In this document: positions 1-6,787 of the stretch, one piece after another | Layout of the letters: each line of letters starts with the position of its first letter | Numbering within the stretch: the first letter of the stretch is position 1 | Origin: JACTUA01 sp964551875 | Lineage (GTDB): Archaea > Halobacteriota > Methanomicrobia > Methanomicrobiales > JACTUA01 | DNA length: 11,392 nucleotides | Direction: 5' to 3' | Assembly: GCA_964551875.1 (NCBI GenBank) | Contig: CAZKEV010000056.1 | Location: 1-11,392 of the forward strand | The notes under the pieces: model-generated | What the model saw: only the letters and a program-made list of their open reading frames with translations | Told to the model about the DNA's origin: nothing | Databases searched by the model: none | Made by a program: the position numbers and the translations under genes

Positions 1-320
1 CTCCCCTCCAGATCACCCCCGAAGAGCCGAAGAAGGGGCTGCACTGGGCGGCTGTCGAGGTCCCGAGCGGGGTCCGGGGGCGGATGGCCATCATCGGCCC
101 CCAGATCGACGCGGCCGACGCCGCCATCATTATCAACGATGCGGACCTGGCCTTCGGCTGCATGGGATGTGCCCGGACGAACGAGCTCATCATCTACCTC
201 CTCCGCACGAAGGGGATGCCGGTGCTCGACCTCATCTACCCCACCACCGAGGAAGAGGGGATCGCCTTTGTCGCTGCCATCAGGAAGTTCCTCAGGGAGC
301 TTGGGGGCGGAGCCCCATGA
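1..320 (+). CDS. mmp5: Methanogenesis marker protein 5 (Mmp5), 5'-truncated by the window edge
   Basis: Function is not established. The family is restricted to methanogens and relatives and is tied to MCR maturation or activation only by gene context. The frame is open from base 3 to the stop at 318-320, giving 105 visible residues of a protein that is usually about 140-150 long, so roughly the first 40 residues lie to the left of the window. Recognisable family features are the VEVPSGVRGRMAIIGP stretch, IINDADLAFGCMGCARTNEL with a CXXC pair, and the following YLLRTKGMPVLDLIYP segment. The ATG at 84 is internal, because conserved family sequence continues upstream of it. The stop overlaps the mmp15 start (ATGA, 317-320), indicating one transcript with translational coupling. 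No transmembrane segment is visible. Confidence 0.9.
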   Translation, partial: PLQITPEEPKKGLHWAAVEVPSGVRGRMAIIGPQIDAADAAIIINDADLAFGCMGCARTNELIIYLLRTKGMPVLDLIYPTTEEEGIAFVAAIRKFLRELGGGAP

Positions 321-1558
321 CCGCGCCGGTCCGCATCGCCGAGCTCGCCTGCGGCCCCGAGTACAGTGGGGTCCAGAAGGAGATCAACGATGCAGCAGCC
401 GCGGTCGGGGCCGAGATCTTCTACCCCGAGATCTCCCTGAAAGAGATGCAGCGGGACTACCCGGCCTTCGGCCTCGATATCCGAAGCCCTGACCTGAAGC
501 TCGCCATCGCCCGGGCCAAGGCCCTTGTCGAGGGGAGGATCGACGCCGACGCGGTCTTCATCGCCACCTGCTTCCGGTGCGCCGAGGGAGCCATCGTCCG
601 GAACGAGCTGCGGCGCTACATCGTCGAGAAATCGACCCTCCCCGTCGTTTCCTACTCCTTCACCGAGCGGACCACGGCCGGCACCCTCCTCACCCGCATG
701 GAGGCCCTCACCACCATCGCCCGGAGGAGAGCTCTTCTTGCACGGGAGGTTCAGGAAGGGCTCACCCTAGGGGTTGACTCCGGTTCCTCCACGACAAAAG
801 CGGTGGTGATGAGGGACAACCGGATCATCGGGAAGGGGTGGGTCCCCACCATCGAGGTCGCGAAGTCCGCCGAGGAGGCCATCGGGAACGCGCTCTCCGA
901 GGCTGGCGTGAAGAGGGGGGAGGTCCAGGCCGTGGGGGCGACCGGCTACGGGAGGCACCTCGTGGGTTCCCGGATCAAGGCTGACCTCATCCAGGAAGAA
1001 CTCACCGTGAACTCCAAGGGGGCGGTCTACCTCGCCGACCACCAGAAGGGGCCCTGCACGGTGATCGATATCGGGGGCATGGACAACAAGGCCATCACGG
1101 TCCACGACGGCATCCCCGGGACCTTCACCATGGGCGGGATCTGCGCCGGGGCGAGCGGCCGGTTCCTGGAGATGACGGCGAAGCGGCTGGGGGTCGATAT
1201 TACCGAGCTCGGGCCCCTTGCTATGAAGGGGATGGCAAAGAACGTGCCGATGAACTCCTACTGCATCGTCTTCGGGACCCAGTCCCTGGTGAACGCCCTC
1301 TCCGAGGGCTCGGCGCCGCAGGACGTCGCGGCCGCTGCCTGCCACTCGGTGGCCGAGCAGGTCTTCGAGCAGCAGCTCCAGGAGGTGGAGATCAAGGAGC
1401 CGGTCATCATGGTCGGGGGCACCTCCCTTATCGAGGGGCTCGTCTATGCGATGGGCCTCCTCCTCCAGACGAAGGTCGTCGTCCCGCCCAACTCCCAGTA
1501 CATCGGTGCCGTCGGGTCGGCGCTCCTCGCCTCGGGCTTTGTCAGGGAGAAGAGATGA
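317..1558 (+). CDS. mmp15: Methanogenesis marker protein 15 (Mmp15), BadF/BadG/BcrA-type ATPase
   Basis: A 413-residue cytoplasmic protein of the ASKHA ATPase fold, related to the activators of 2-hydroxyacyl-CoA dehydratases, which use ATP to push an electron from a [4Fe-4S] cluster to a low-potential acceptor. Residues 1-145 are a family-specific N-terminal part with C12 and CFRC (C85, C88). The ATPase core follows: phosphate-1 loop GVDSGSSTTKAV (152-163), TGYGRHLVG (209-217), phosphate-2 VIDIGGMDNKA (249-259), the cluster loops GICAGASGRFLE (C276) and NSYCIVFGTQS (C316), and adenosine motif MVGGTSLIEG (365-374). C276 and C316 match the two cysteines that hold the subunit-bridging cluster in activators, so cluster binding is a strong inference. 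The ATG at 317 is chosen because it overlaps the mmp5 stop, has GGAG at 309-312, and gives the usual family length. An in-frame ATG at 167 would run through mmp5. Its redox partner is unknown. Confidence 0.93.
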   Translation: MTAPVRIAELACGPEYSGVQKEINDAAAAVGAEIFYPEISLKEMQRDYPAFGLDIRSPDLKLAIARAKALVEGRIDADAVFIATCFRCAEGAIVRNELRRYIVEKSTLPVVSYSFTERTTAGTLLTRMEALTTIARRRALLAREVQEGLTLGVDSGSSTTKAVVMRDNRIIGKGWVPTIEVAKSAEEAIGNALSEAGVKRGEVQAVGATGYGRHLVGSRIKADLIQEELTVNSKGAVYLADHQKGPCTVIDIGGMDNKAITVHDGIPGTFTMGGICAGASGRFLEMTAKRLGVDITELGPLAMKGMAKNVPMNSYCIVFGTQSLVNALSEGSAPQDVAAAACHSVAEQVFEQQLQEVEIKEPVIMVGGTSLIEGLVYAMGLLLQTKVVVPPNSQYIGAVGSALLASGFVREKR

Positions 1559-2139
1559 GCGGGATCGAGACCTTCACCTCGGACTGCCCGGAGAAGACCG
1601 GCGGGGACTACTACGAGAGGATCGCGGCCGACGTCCTCCAGGATATGAACCTCCTCCGGGTCATCTCCAAGCTCCATGTCTCGGTGGACCCTACAGTCCC
1701 CCTCTTCATCGTCGTGGGGGTGATCAGGAAGCTCCCGGCGATCGTGCGGGTGCATGACTTCGCCTCGGTCCAGGTCCAGGGGAACCGGATCACCCTCGCC
1801 ATCGGGGATGAGACCTACCTTGCGCCGCTCCTCAAGTTCCTCTGGGACCGGTACGGGAAGGCTAATGTGGAGCAGCCGGACCGGTGGACCGTGGTCATCA
1901 CCGTGCCCGAAGGGGGGGCGGAGGGGTTCGAGGATCTCCCGGTCTATGACCCGCGGGAGGACATCTTCCGGGACCTCATGTACGCCATGATCTGCATCCA
2001 GCCCGAGGGGTTCAAGGTCAGGAAGGAGGCCTACAAAGACGGGAAGTTCTATTTCATCGCGAGCGAGGACACCCTCCCCGAGGACGTGGTGGAGCGGCAG
2101 GTGAGGGAGAAGTTCGCCCTCATCGGGGAGGAGCTGTGA
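1555..2139 (+). CDS. mmp17: Methanogenesis marker protein 17 (Mmp17)
   Basis: A 194-residue soluble protein, close to the usual family length. Mmp17 is known as a component of the assembly that reductively activates the nickel cofactor F430 of MCR, together with McrC, Mmp3, Mmp7 and the ATPase component A2; its individual role is structural or unclear. Family features seen here are the KLHVSVDPTVPLFIVVGVIRKLP segment split over residues 39-61, TYLAPLLKFLWDRYG (87-101) and VEQPDRWTVVITVPEGG (105-121). It has only two cysteines (C11, C147), so a cluster held by this chain alone is unlikely. The start overlaps the mmp15 stop as ATGA (1555-1558), with GGGAG at 1545-1549 as ribosome binding site. 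The stop overlaps the GTG of mmp7. Confidence 0.91.
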   Translation: MSGIETFTSDCPEKTGGDYYERIAADVLQDMNLLRVISKLHVSVDPTVPLFIVVGVIRKLPAIVRVHDFASVQVQGNRITLAIGDETYLAPLLKFLWDRYGKANVEQPDRWTVVITVPEGGAEGFEDLPVYDPREDIFRDLMYAMICIQPEGFKVRKEAYKDGKFYFIASEDTLPEDVVERQVREKFALIGEEL

Positions 2140-3074
2140 TCCTGGAACCCATTACCTACAAGGGTGGCCTCTACCGGCACGAGGAGATGGTGGAGCTCAT
2201 CGAGGACCTGGGGGGCTACATCATCCAGCTCCAGCAGATCGCGGGCGATATTATCATCCTCGCCCTCGTCCCCAAGGAGGATCTCGACCTGGTGCGGGCG
2301 ATCGCAAAGCCCATCAACGGCCAGGTGACGGTCTCGCCCCTCGTGGGGACCGAGATCGCCGTGGTCTCCATGTCCCTCGAGATCCACCACCTCCCCCACG
2401 CCACCTGCGATGTGGCCGAGTACCTCAGGCAGTTCGGGGCAAAGACGAACGTCATCGGCCTCGCCCGGGGCTTCGGGAAGAGGATCGCGCAGCTGAACGT
2501 CGAGGAGCGGGACGTCATCAACGAGCACGACTGCGCCGTCCTCCTCTACGGGAACTTCGAGGAGTGCATCCGGCACAAGAACCCAAAGATCAGCCGGGGG
2601 ATCACGATTCCCATCATCGCGACCGGGGCGCCTGACAAGGAGGCCCTCATGAAATGCATCGACCCCCCTGTCGAGGGCTATGTCGGGGGCCTCGGCCGGC
2701 TCGCCCACCGGGCGAAGCGCCCCGAGGAGATCGCGAAGCTGGAGGAGATGGTCGGGGAGGTGAGCAGGGTGCTCGATCTCCGCAGGACCGAGATCTACAA
2801 GGACCCCCTCTCCGTGGCCCCGCCCCGGCTCATGGACCTGATCATCGAGAAGGTCGAGGCCATCCACGAGGTGACATCCCCCACCCCGGTGACCGTCCAG
2901 ATGGCCGGCCTCAGGGTGAAGCTGCCCTACGACGGCTATGCCGACACCCTCAGGAACCTCGAGCTCGAGCAGGGCGTCCGGCTCGGGGACATCGCCGACG
3001 TCTCTCCGTCCCGGATGCGCACCTACATCTGGGTGCGGGTCCGGCCTTTCTCCGAGACAAAGGTCATGGTCTGA
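2136..3074 (+). CDS. mmp7: Methanogenesis marker protein 7 (Mmp7)
   Basis: A 312-residue protein of the normal family length. Mmp7 is a subunit of the ATP-dependent MCR activation complex, acting in the cytoplasm with McrC, Mmp3 and Mmp17. Diagnostic stretches are PITYKGGLYRHEEMVELIEDLGG (residues 5-27, spans joined), PLVGTEIAVVSMSLEIHHLPH (68-88), GAKTNVIGLARGFGKRIAQL (101-120), GYVGGLGRLAHRAKRPEEI and the late TVQMAGLRVKLPYDGY. Cysteines C91, C133, C144 and C174 are candidates for cluster contact at the complex interface, which is inference. The start is GTG, supported by a strong GGAGGAG ribosome binding site at 2127-2133 and by the GTGA overlap (2136-2139) with the mmp17 stop. It is the last gene of the overlapping operon; a 59-base gap with a T-run follows. 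Confidence 0.93.
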   Translation: MILEPITYKGGLYRHEEMVELIEDLGGYIIQLQQIAGDIIILALVPKEDLDLVRAIAKPINGQVTVSPLVGTEIAVVSMSLEIHHLPHATCDVAEYLRQFGAKTNVIGLARGFGKRIAQLNVEERDVINEHDCAVLLYGNFEECIRHKNPKISRGITIPIIATGAPDKEALMKCIDPPVEGYVGGLGRLAHRAKRPEEIAKLEEMVGEVSRVLDLRRTEIYKDPLSVAPPRLMDLIIEKVEAIHEVTSPTPVTVQMAGLRVKLPYDGYADTLRNLELEQGVRLGDIADVSPSRMRTYIWVRVRPFSETKVMV

Positions 3075-3114
3075 CCCGGGAAGGGGAAGTATTAGGTTCT
3101 CCCGGATCCAACCA

Positions 3115-3121
3115 TTTTTTT
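3115..3121 (+). terminator. Oligo-T run behind mmp7, possible archaeal terminator
   Basis: Seven consecutive T residues lie 41 bases after the mmp7 stop in the only non-coding gap of the + strand gene block. Archaeal RNA polymerase commonly stops at such runs without a hairpin. It lies only 13 bases before the next ATG, so some readthrough into the CMD gene is possible. Confidence 0.4.
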
Positions 3122-3125
3122 CATA

Positions 3126-3130
3126 GTGAT
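3126..3130 (+). promoter_or_regulatory. Ribosome binding site GTGAT for the CMD-family gene
   Basis: GTGAT sits three bases before the ATG at 3134. It is the 3' half of the archaeal Shine-Dalgarno sequence GGAGGTGAT, which explains the short spacing. It fixes the start at 3134 within a reading frame that stays open far upstream through mmp7. Confidence 0.6.
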
Positions 3131-3133
3131 CCC

Positions 3134-3577
3134 ATGACCTTCGAAGATATCCTCGCATCCATCGTCAGGAGGGGGACCCCCGCCATATCGAAGGAGTGGC
3201 TCGCGCAGATCCAGGACGAGAACGGCCGGATCCCCTTCATCTTCCAGCGCATGGCCGAGCGCCCCGCGGTCCTCATCTCCCACCTCCTGTACAAGGGGGC
3301 GGTCACCGAGACCTCGACCCTCGACCCCAAGAATGTGGAACTGATCTCCATGGCCGTCGGGGCTGCCCTCCAGTGCAGCCACTGCGTTGAGTACCACATG
3401 CAGTCAGCCCTCAAAAGGGGGGCGACCCGGGAGGAGATTTTAGAGGTTATTCTCATTGCCGGCCTGCTCGCGAACTCCGTGGTCCTCGCCGAGGCATACC
3501 GGGTGATGGATGCGCAGCTCCCGGAGTGCGGGGGCTCCTGCGACACGAACGGGGTACCGGAGAAGGGGAAGAAATAA
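3134..3577 (+). CDS. Carboxymuconolactone decarboxylase / AhpD-like family protein
   Basis: A 147-residue all-helical protein. The AhpD-type signature is clear: E69 is followed by CSHCVEYH (C81, C84, H88) and SALKRGATREEILEVI (91-106). In this family the CXXC pair and His support thiol-disulfide or peroxide chemistry, while relatives without the cysteines catalyse decarboxylation or have no known reaction. With CXXC present, a redox role is the better guess; the substrate cannot be read from sequence. An unusual tail carries a second cysteine pair, CGGSC (C132, C136), before a Lys-rich end. The start at 3134 is set by GTGAT just upstream; the same frame is open back to 2654, but that would cover mmp7. 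No convincing TATA box is seen in the 59-base gap; AGTATTA near 3088-3094 is only a weak candidate. It is the last + strand gene and converges with hsdR. Confidence 0.9.
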   Translation: MTFEDILASIVRRGTPAISKEWLAQIQDENGRIPFIFQRMAERPAVLISHLLYKGAVTETSTLDPKNVELISMAVGAALQCSHCVEYHMQSALKRGATREEILEVILIAGLLANSVVLAEAYRVMDAQLPECGGSCDTNGVPEKGKK

Positions 3578-3615
3578 TCGATAAGTTCTTGAAATATTTC
3601 ATTTTCTTCGACGCG

Positions 3616-3653
3616 GGCGGTGCCGAGTCGCAATTTCTCTATCCCGCCTTTTT
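3616..3653 (+). terminator. Weak GC hairpin plus T5 between convergent genes
   Basis: In the 102-base gap between the CMD gene and hsdR, GGCGG (3616-3620) can pair with CCGCC (3644-3648), directly followed by TTTTT (3649-3653). The loop is long (23 bases) and the stem short, so the T-run may matter more than the hairpin. A T-rich stretch also lies at 3597-3608. Nothing else is seen in this gap. Confidence 0.3.
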
Positions 3654-3679
3654 CATTATCTCTTCAATAATCCATGGGA

Positions 3680-6600
3680 TTAAGATGTAATCTCGCCGCA
3701 GAGTATCTCGGCCTGCTCAAGAACGGTTTTAATGGCATTTGCCTGCTTGTCGGGCGGGTAGTCGTATTTCATAAGGATTCTCTTCACCATCACCCGCATC
3801 TTCGCCCTGACGCTTTCCTTCACGGTCCAGTCGATGGTGATGTTCTTCCTTATGTTTTCCGTGAGTTCCCGTGCAATTGTTCGCAGAACTTCATCCCCGA
3901 GAACCTTGACCGCGCTGTCATTGACCTCAAGTGCTTCGTAGAAGGCAAGCTCCGCCTCGCTCAACCCGAGATCCAATCCCATGCGGTCAGCACCACGCAT
4001 CTCCCGTGCGAGCTTTACCAGCTCCTCGATCACCTCGACGGTTGTGATGGCACGGTTTTTGTATCGCTGGATGGTCTCGTCGAGCATCCCTGCAAAGGAC
4101 CGGGACTGAACGAGCCTTTTCTTCTGACGTGTCCTGATTTCATCATTCAATAATTTTCGGAGTACCTCGACGGCAAGATTCTTCTGGGGAAGCCCCTTCA
4201 GCTCGGAGAGGAACTCTTCCGAGAGAATCGAGATATCCGGCTTCTTCAGGCCTGCAGCAGAGAAGATGTCGATGACCTGATCGGATGTGATTGCCTTTGA
4301 TACGATCTGCCTGATGGCATGATCCATCTCCCATGCCCTCTGAAAGACATCTCCTTCATCGGTGGATTTGAGCAGGGCAGCCCGCACTGCCTGGAAGAAG
4401 GCAACGTCATCGCTGATCTCCATCGCGTCAGGATGTGGGACAGAGAGGGCAAAGGCCTTGGAGAGCTCGGTCACCACCTTGATGAACCGGGTCTTCCCAT
4501 CGCGCTTGTCCAGCACATGGTTCTGGGCAGGCCGAAGAAGGGAGAGGCGCTGGGCCGGGTCCTCCCAGCTCGACCAGTCAAAACCGTGGAAGATGCCGCA
4601 GCAGACCTCGTACTTCTCAAGCATGACCGCCACAGCCTCCTCCAGGTCAATGGCGGTCTTTCCGGTCCCGCCGCTCTCGGTGTAGGTGGCGAGGGCCTTC
4701 TTCAACTCTTCCCCGAGGCCGATGTAATCGACGATAAGCCCCCCGGGCTTATCCTTGAATACCCGGTTCACCCGGGCAATGGCCTGCATCAGGGTGTGCC
4801 CGTGCATCGGCTTGTCGACGTACATGGTGTGGAGCGACTGGACATCGAACCCGGTGAGCCACATGTCCCGGACGATGGCCAGCCTGAAGGGATCCCCGGC
4901 ATCCCTGAACCGGTTCGCCAGGGCTTCACGGCGCGTTTTATTACGGATGTGGGGCTGCCATTCGAGTGGATCGGAGGCCGAGCCGGTCATTACGACCTTC
5001 ATCAAGCCGTCATCGTCATCTCCCCCATACCATGACGGCCGAAGCCTCCGGATCGCCTCGTGGAGATCCACGCAGATCCGCCGGCTCATGCAGACCACCA
5101 TGGCCTTCCCCTCCATCGCATCGAAGCGCTTCTCGTAGTGGTCCACGATGTCCCGTGCAATCAGACCGATCCGCTTCTCGGTCCCGACCACGGCCTCAAG
5201 GGCCGCCCACTTGGTCTTCAGCCGCTCCTTCCCCTCCACCTCCTCACCCTCGGTCACCTCCTCGAACTCGGGATCGATGTGGGGCCGCTCGGCTTCATCA
5301 AGTGCGATCTTCGCGAGCCGGCTCTCGTAGTAGATGGGCACCGTGGCACGGTCCTCGACTGCCCGCTGGATGTCGTAGATGCTGATGTAGTCCCCGAAGA
5401 CCGACCGGGTATTTTTATCCGCAAGCTCGATGGGCGTCCCGGTGAACCCGATGAAGGAGGCATTCGGGAGGGCGTCGCGGATGTGTCGCGCGAAGCCGTC
5501 GATGAAGTCGTACTGGCTCCGGTGGGCCTCGTCCGCGATTACCACGATGTTGTGCCGGTCCGAGAGCACGGGGTACCGGCCTCCCTTCTTCTCGGGAAAG
5601 AACTTCTGGATGGTGGTGAAGACGATCCCGCCGGAGGAGACCGCGAGGAGCTGCTGGAGCCCGGCGCGGTCCGCCGCCTGTACCGGCTTCTGCCGGAGGA
5701 CCTCATGGCAGCGCGAGAAGGTGCCGAAGAGCTGGTCGTCGAGGTCATTCCGGTCCGTCATGACTACGATGGTCGGGTTCTCCAGGGCCGGGTGGAGGAC
5801 GATCCGGCCCGTAAAGAAGACCATGGTCAGGCTCTTCCCTGACCCCTGGGTGTGCCACACCACCCCGCACCGGCCGTCGCCCTCCGGGGATGCCGCTTCC
5901 ACGGTCTTCTCCACCGCCCTCCCCACTGCATGGAACTGGTGGTACCCGGCCATCTTCTTTGCCACCGTCCCCCGGCTCTCATCCTCGAAGACGATGAAGT
6001 GGCGGACAAGGTCAAGGAACCGCCGCTTCTCAAAGACCCCACGGATCAGCACTTCGAGCTGAGGCATCAACTCGGGGGCGAGCCCCTCCCCTCCGATGGT
6101 CCGCCAGGGCATGAACCACTCCCACGGGGAGGTGATCGTCCCGACCCGTGCTTCGAGGCCGTCCGAGATGACCACCGCCTCGTTGCAGGTGAAGAGGGAT
6201 GGGATCTGCTCTTTGTAGGTCTGGATCTGGGAAAACGCGGTGCGGACCGTCGCCCTCTCGTCCGCAGGATTCTTCAGCTCGATCACGGCGAGGGGGAGGC
6301 CGTTCACGAAGATCACGATATCCGGCCTGCGCTGGTTCTGCCCCTCTACTACGGTGAACTGGTTCACCGCGAGCCAGTCGTTCATCTCCGGCCGGTCAAA
6401 GTCCACGAGCCGGACCCGGTCACCCGCGATGGTCCCGTCCTTTCTTTTATACTCGACTTCGACCCCGTCGATGAGCATCCTGTGAAAGGTGCGGTTATTC
6501 CCTATGAGGGTGGGCGATTCCGGGTGAAGCACCCGGCGAACCGCTTCCCGGACGGACTCTTCCGGAATACCCGGATTGAGCCGGTAGCCGGCAGCGAGCA

Positions 6601-6754
6601 GCCGGCCCCGGAGCACGACCTCATCGTACGTGTCCCGCTCGGCCAGCTTTTCTCCCGGGGCGATATCCGGCCCGGGAACGATCCGGTAACCGAGGTCTTT
6701 CAGCCAGCCAAGGGTCTGGTCTTCAACGATGGACTCGGTGAGGATAGCGGTCAT
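3680..6754 (-). CDS. hsdR: Type I restriction enzyme R subunit (HsdR), translocase-nuclease
   Basis: A full-length R subunit of 1024 residues. With HsdM and HsdS it forms the complex that translocates DNA using ATP and cuts unmethylated DNA at distant positions. The N-terminal nuclease carries the PD-(D/E)xK core as RPDIVIFVNG (D145) and VIELKNP (E159, K161). The SF2 motor follows: Walker A HTQGSGKS (301-308), DEAH box VVIADEAHRSQ (D408, E409, H411), motif III GFTGTPIE (436-443), and motif VI QAIARVNRVFKDKPGG (657-672). The C-terminal helical part, after about residue 690, serves assembly in this family. All catalytic residues are intact, so the gene looks functional. ATG at 6754 has GAGGTG at 6760-6765 (5-base spacer). 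It begins 33 bases after the fic stop, so it is probably co-transcribed with fic. GC near 57-60% is higher than in the genes just upstream. Confidence 0.97.
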   Translation of the reverse strand: MTAILTESIVEDQTLGWLKDLGYRIVPGPDIAPGEKLAERDTYDEVVLRGRLLAAGYRLNPGIPEESVREAVRRVLHPESPTLIGNNRTFHRMLIDGVEVEYKRKDGTIAGDRVRLVDFDRPEMNDWLAVNQFTVVEGQNQRRPDIVIFVNGLPLAVIELKNPADERATVRTAFSQIQTYKEQIPSLFTCNEAVVISDGLEARVGTITSPWEWFMPWRTIGGEGLAPELMPQLEVLIRGVFEKRRFLDLVRHFIVFEDESRGTVAKKMAGYHQFHAVGRAVEKTVEAASPEGDGRCGVVWHTQGSGKSLTMVFFTGRIVLHPALENPTIVVMTDRNDLDDQLFGTFSRCHEVLRQKPVQAADRAGLQQLLAVSSGGIVFTTIQKFFPEKKGGRYPVLSDRHNIVVIADEAHRSQYDFIDGFARHIRDALPNASFIGFTGTPIELADKNTRSVFGDYISIYDIQRAVEDRATVPIYYESRLAKIALDEAERPHIDPEFEEVTEGEEVEGKERLKTKWAALEAVVGTEKRIGLIARDIVDHYEKRFDAMEGKAMVVCMSRRICVDLHEAIRRLRPSWYGGDDDDGLMKVVMTGSASDPLEWQPHIRNKTRREALANRFRDAGDPFRLAIVRDMWLTGFDVQSLHTMYVDKPMHGHTLMQAIARVNRVFKDKPGGLIVDYIGLGEELKKALATYTESGGTGKTAIDLEEAVAVMLEKYEVCCGIFHGFDWSSWEDPAQRLSLLRPAQNHVLDKRDGKTRFIKVVTELSKAFALSVPHPDAMEISDDVAFFQAVRAALLKSTDEGDVFQRAWEMDHAIRQIVSKAITSDQVIDIFSAAGLKKPDISILSEEFLSELKGLPQKNLAVEVLRKLLNDEIRTRQKKRLVQSRSFAGMLDETIQRYKNRAITTVEVIEELVKLAREMRGADRMGLDLGLSEAELAFYEALEVNDSAVKVLGDEVLRTIARELTENIRKNITIDWTVKESVRAKMRVMVKRILMKYDYPPDKQANAIKTVLEQAEILCGEITS

Positions 6755-6787
6755 GCAGGCACCTCAACACCGCGTTCGGGCTGCGGT

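Noticed and set aside
167..316. In-frame extension of mmp15 back to ATG 167
   Set aside because: It would overlap mmp5 by about 150 bases, its product there is not family-like, and ATG 317 has the ATGA overlap and a ribosome binding site.
84..320. ATG at 84 as the mmp5 start
   Set aside because: The same frame reads conserved family sequence upstream (WAAVEVPSGVRGR), so the gene continues to the left of the window.
2654..3133. In-frame extension of the CMD gene back to 2654
   Set aside because: It runs through mmp7 and gives an Arg/Pro/Gly-rich shadow sequence; the AhpD-like product starts at 3134.
2049..3158. Long - strand open frame (369 codons) opposite mmp7
   Set aside because: It is the shadow of a GC-rich gene: low-complexity product dominated by Asp, Leu, Gly, Val and His, no recognisable domain, and the + strand frame is a clear Mmp7.
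3591..3600. Perfect palindrome GAAATATTTC after the CMD gene
   Set aside because: Ten bases of AT-rich palindrome are expected by chance in such a gap, and no second copy is present.
3639..3685. Short - strand frame just beyond the hsdR stop (reads like IIEEIMKKAG), possibly a frameshifted hsdR tail
   Set aside because: HsdR already has normal length and a typical C-terminal end, and the short frame has no start or conservation visible.
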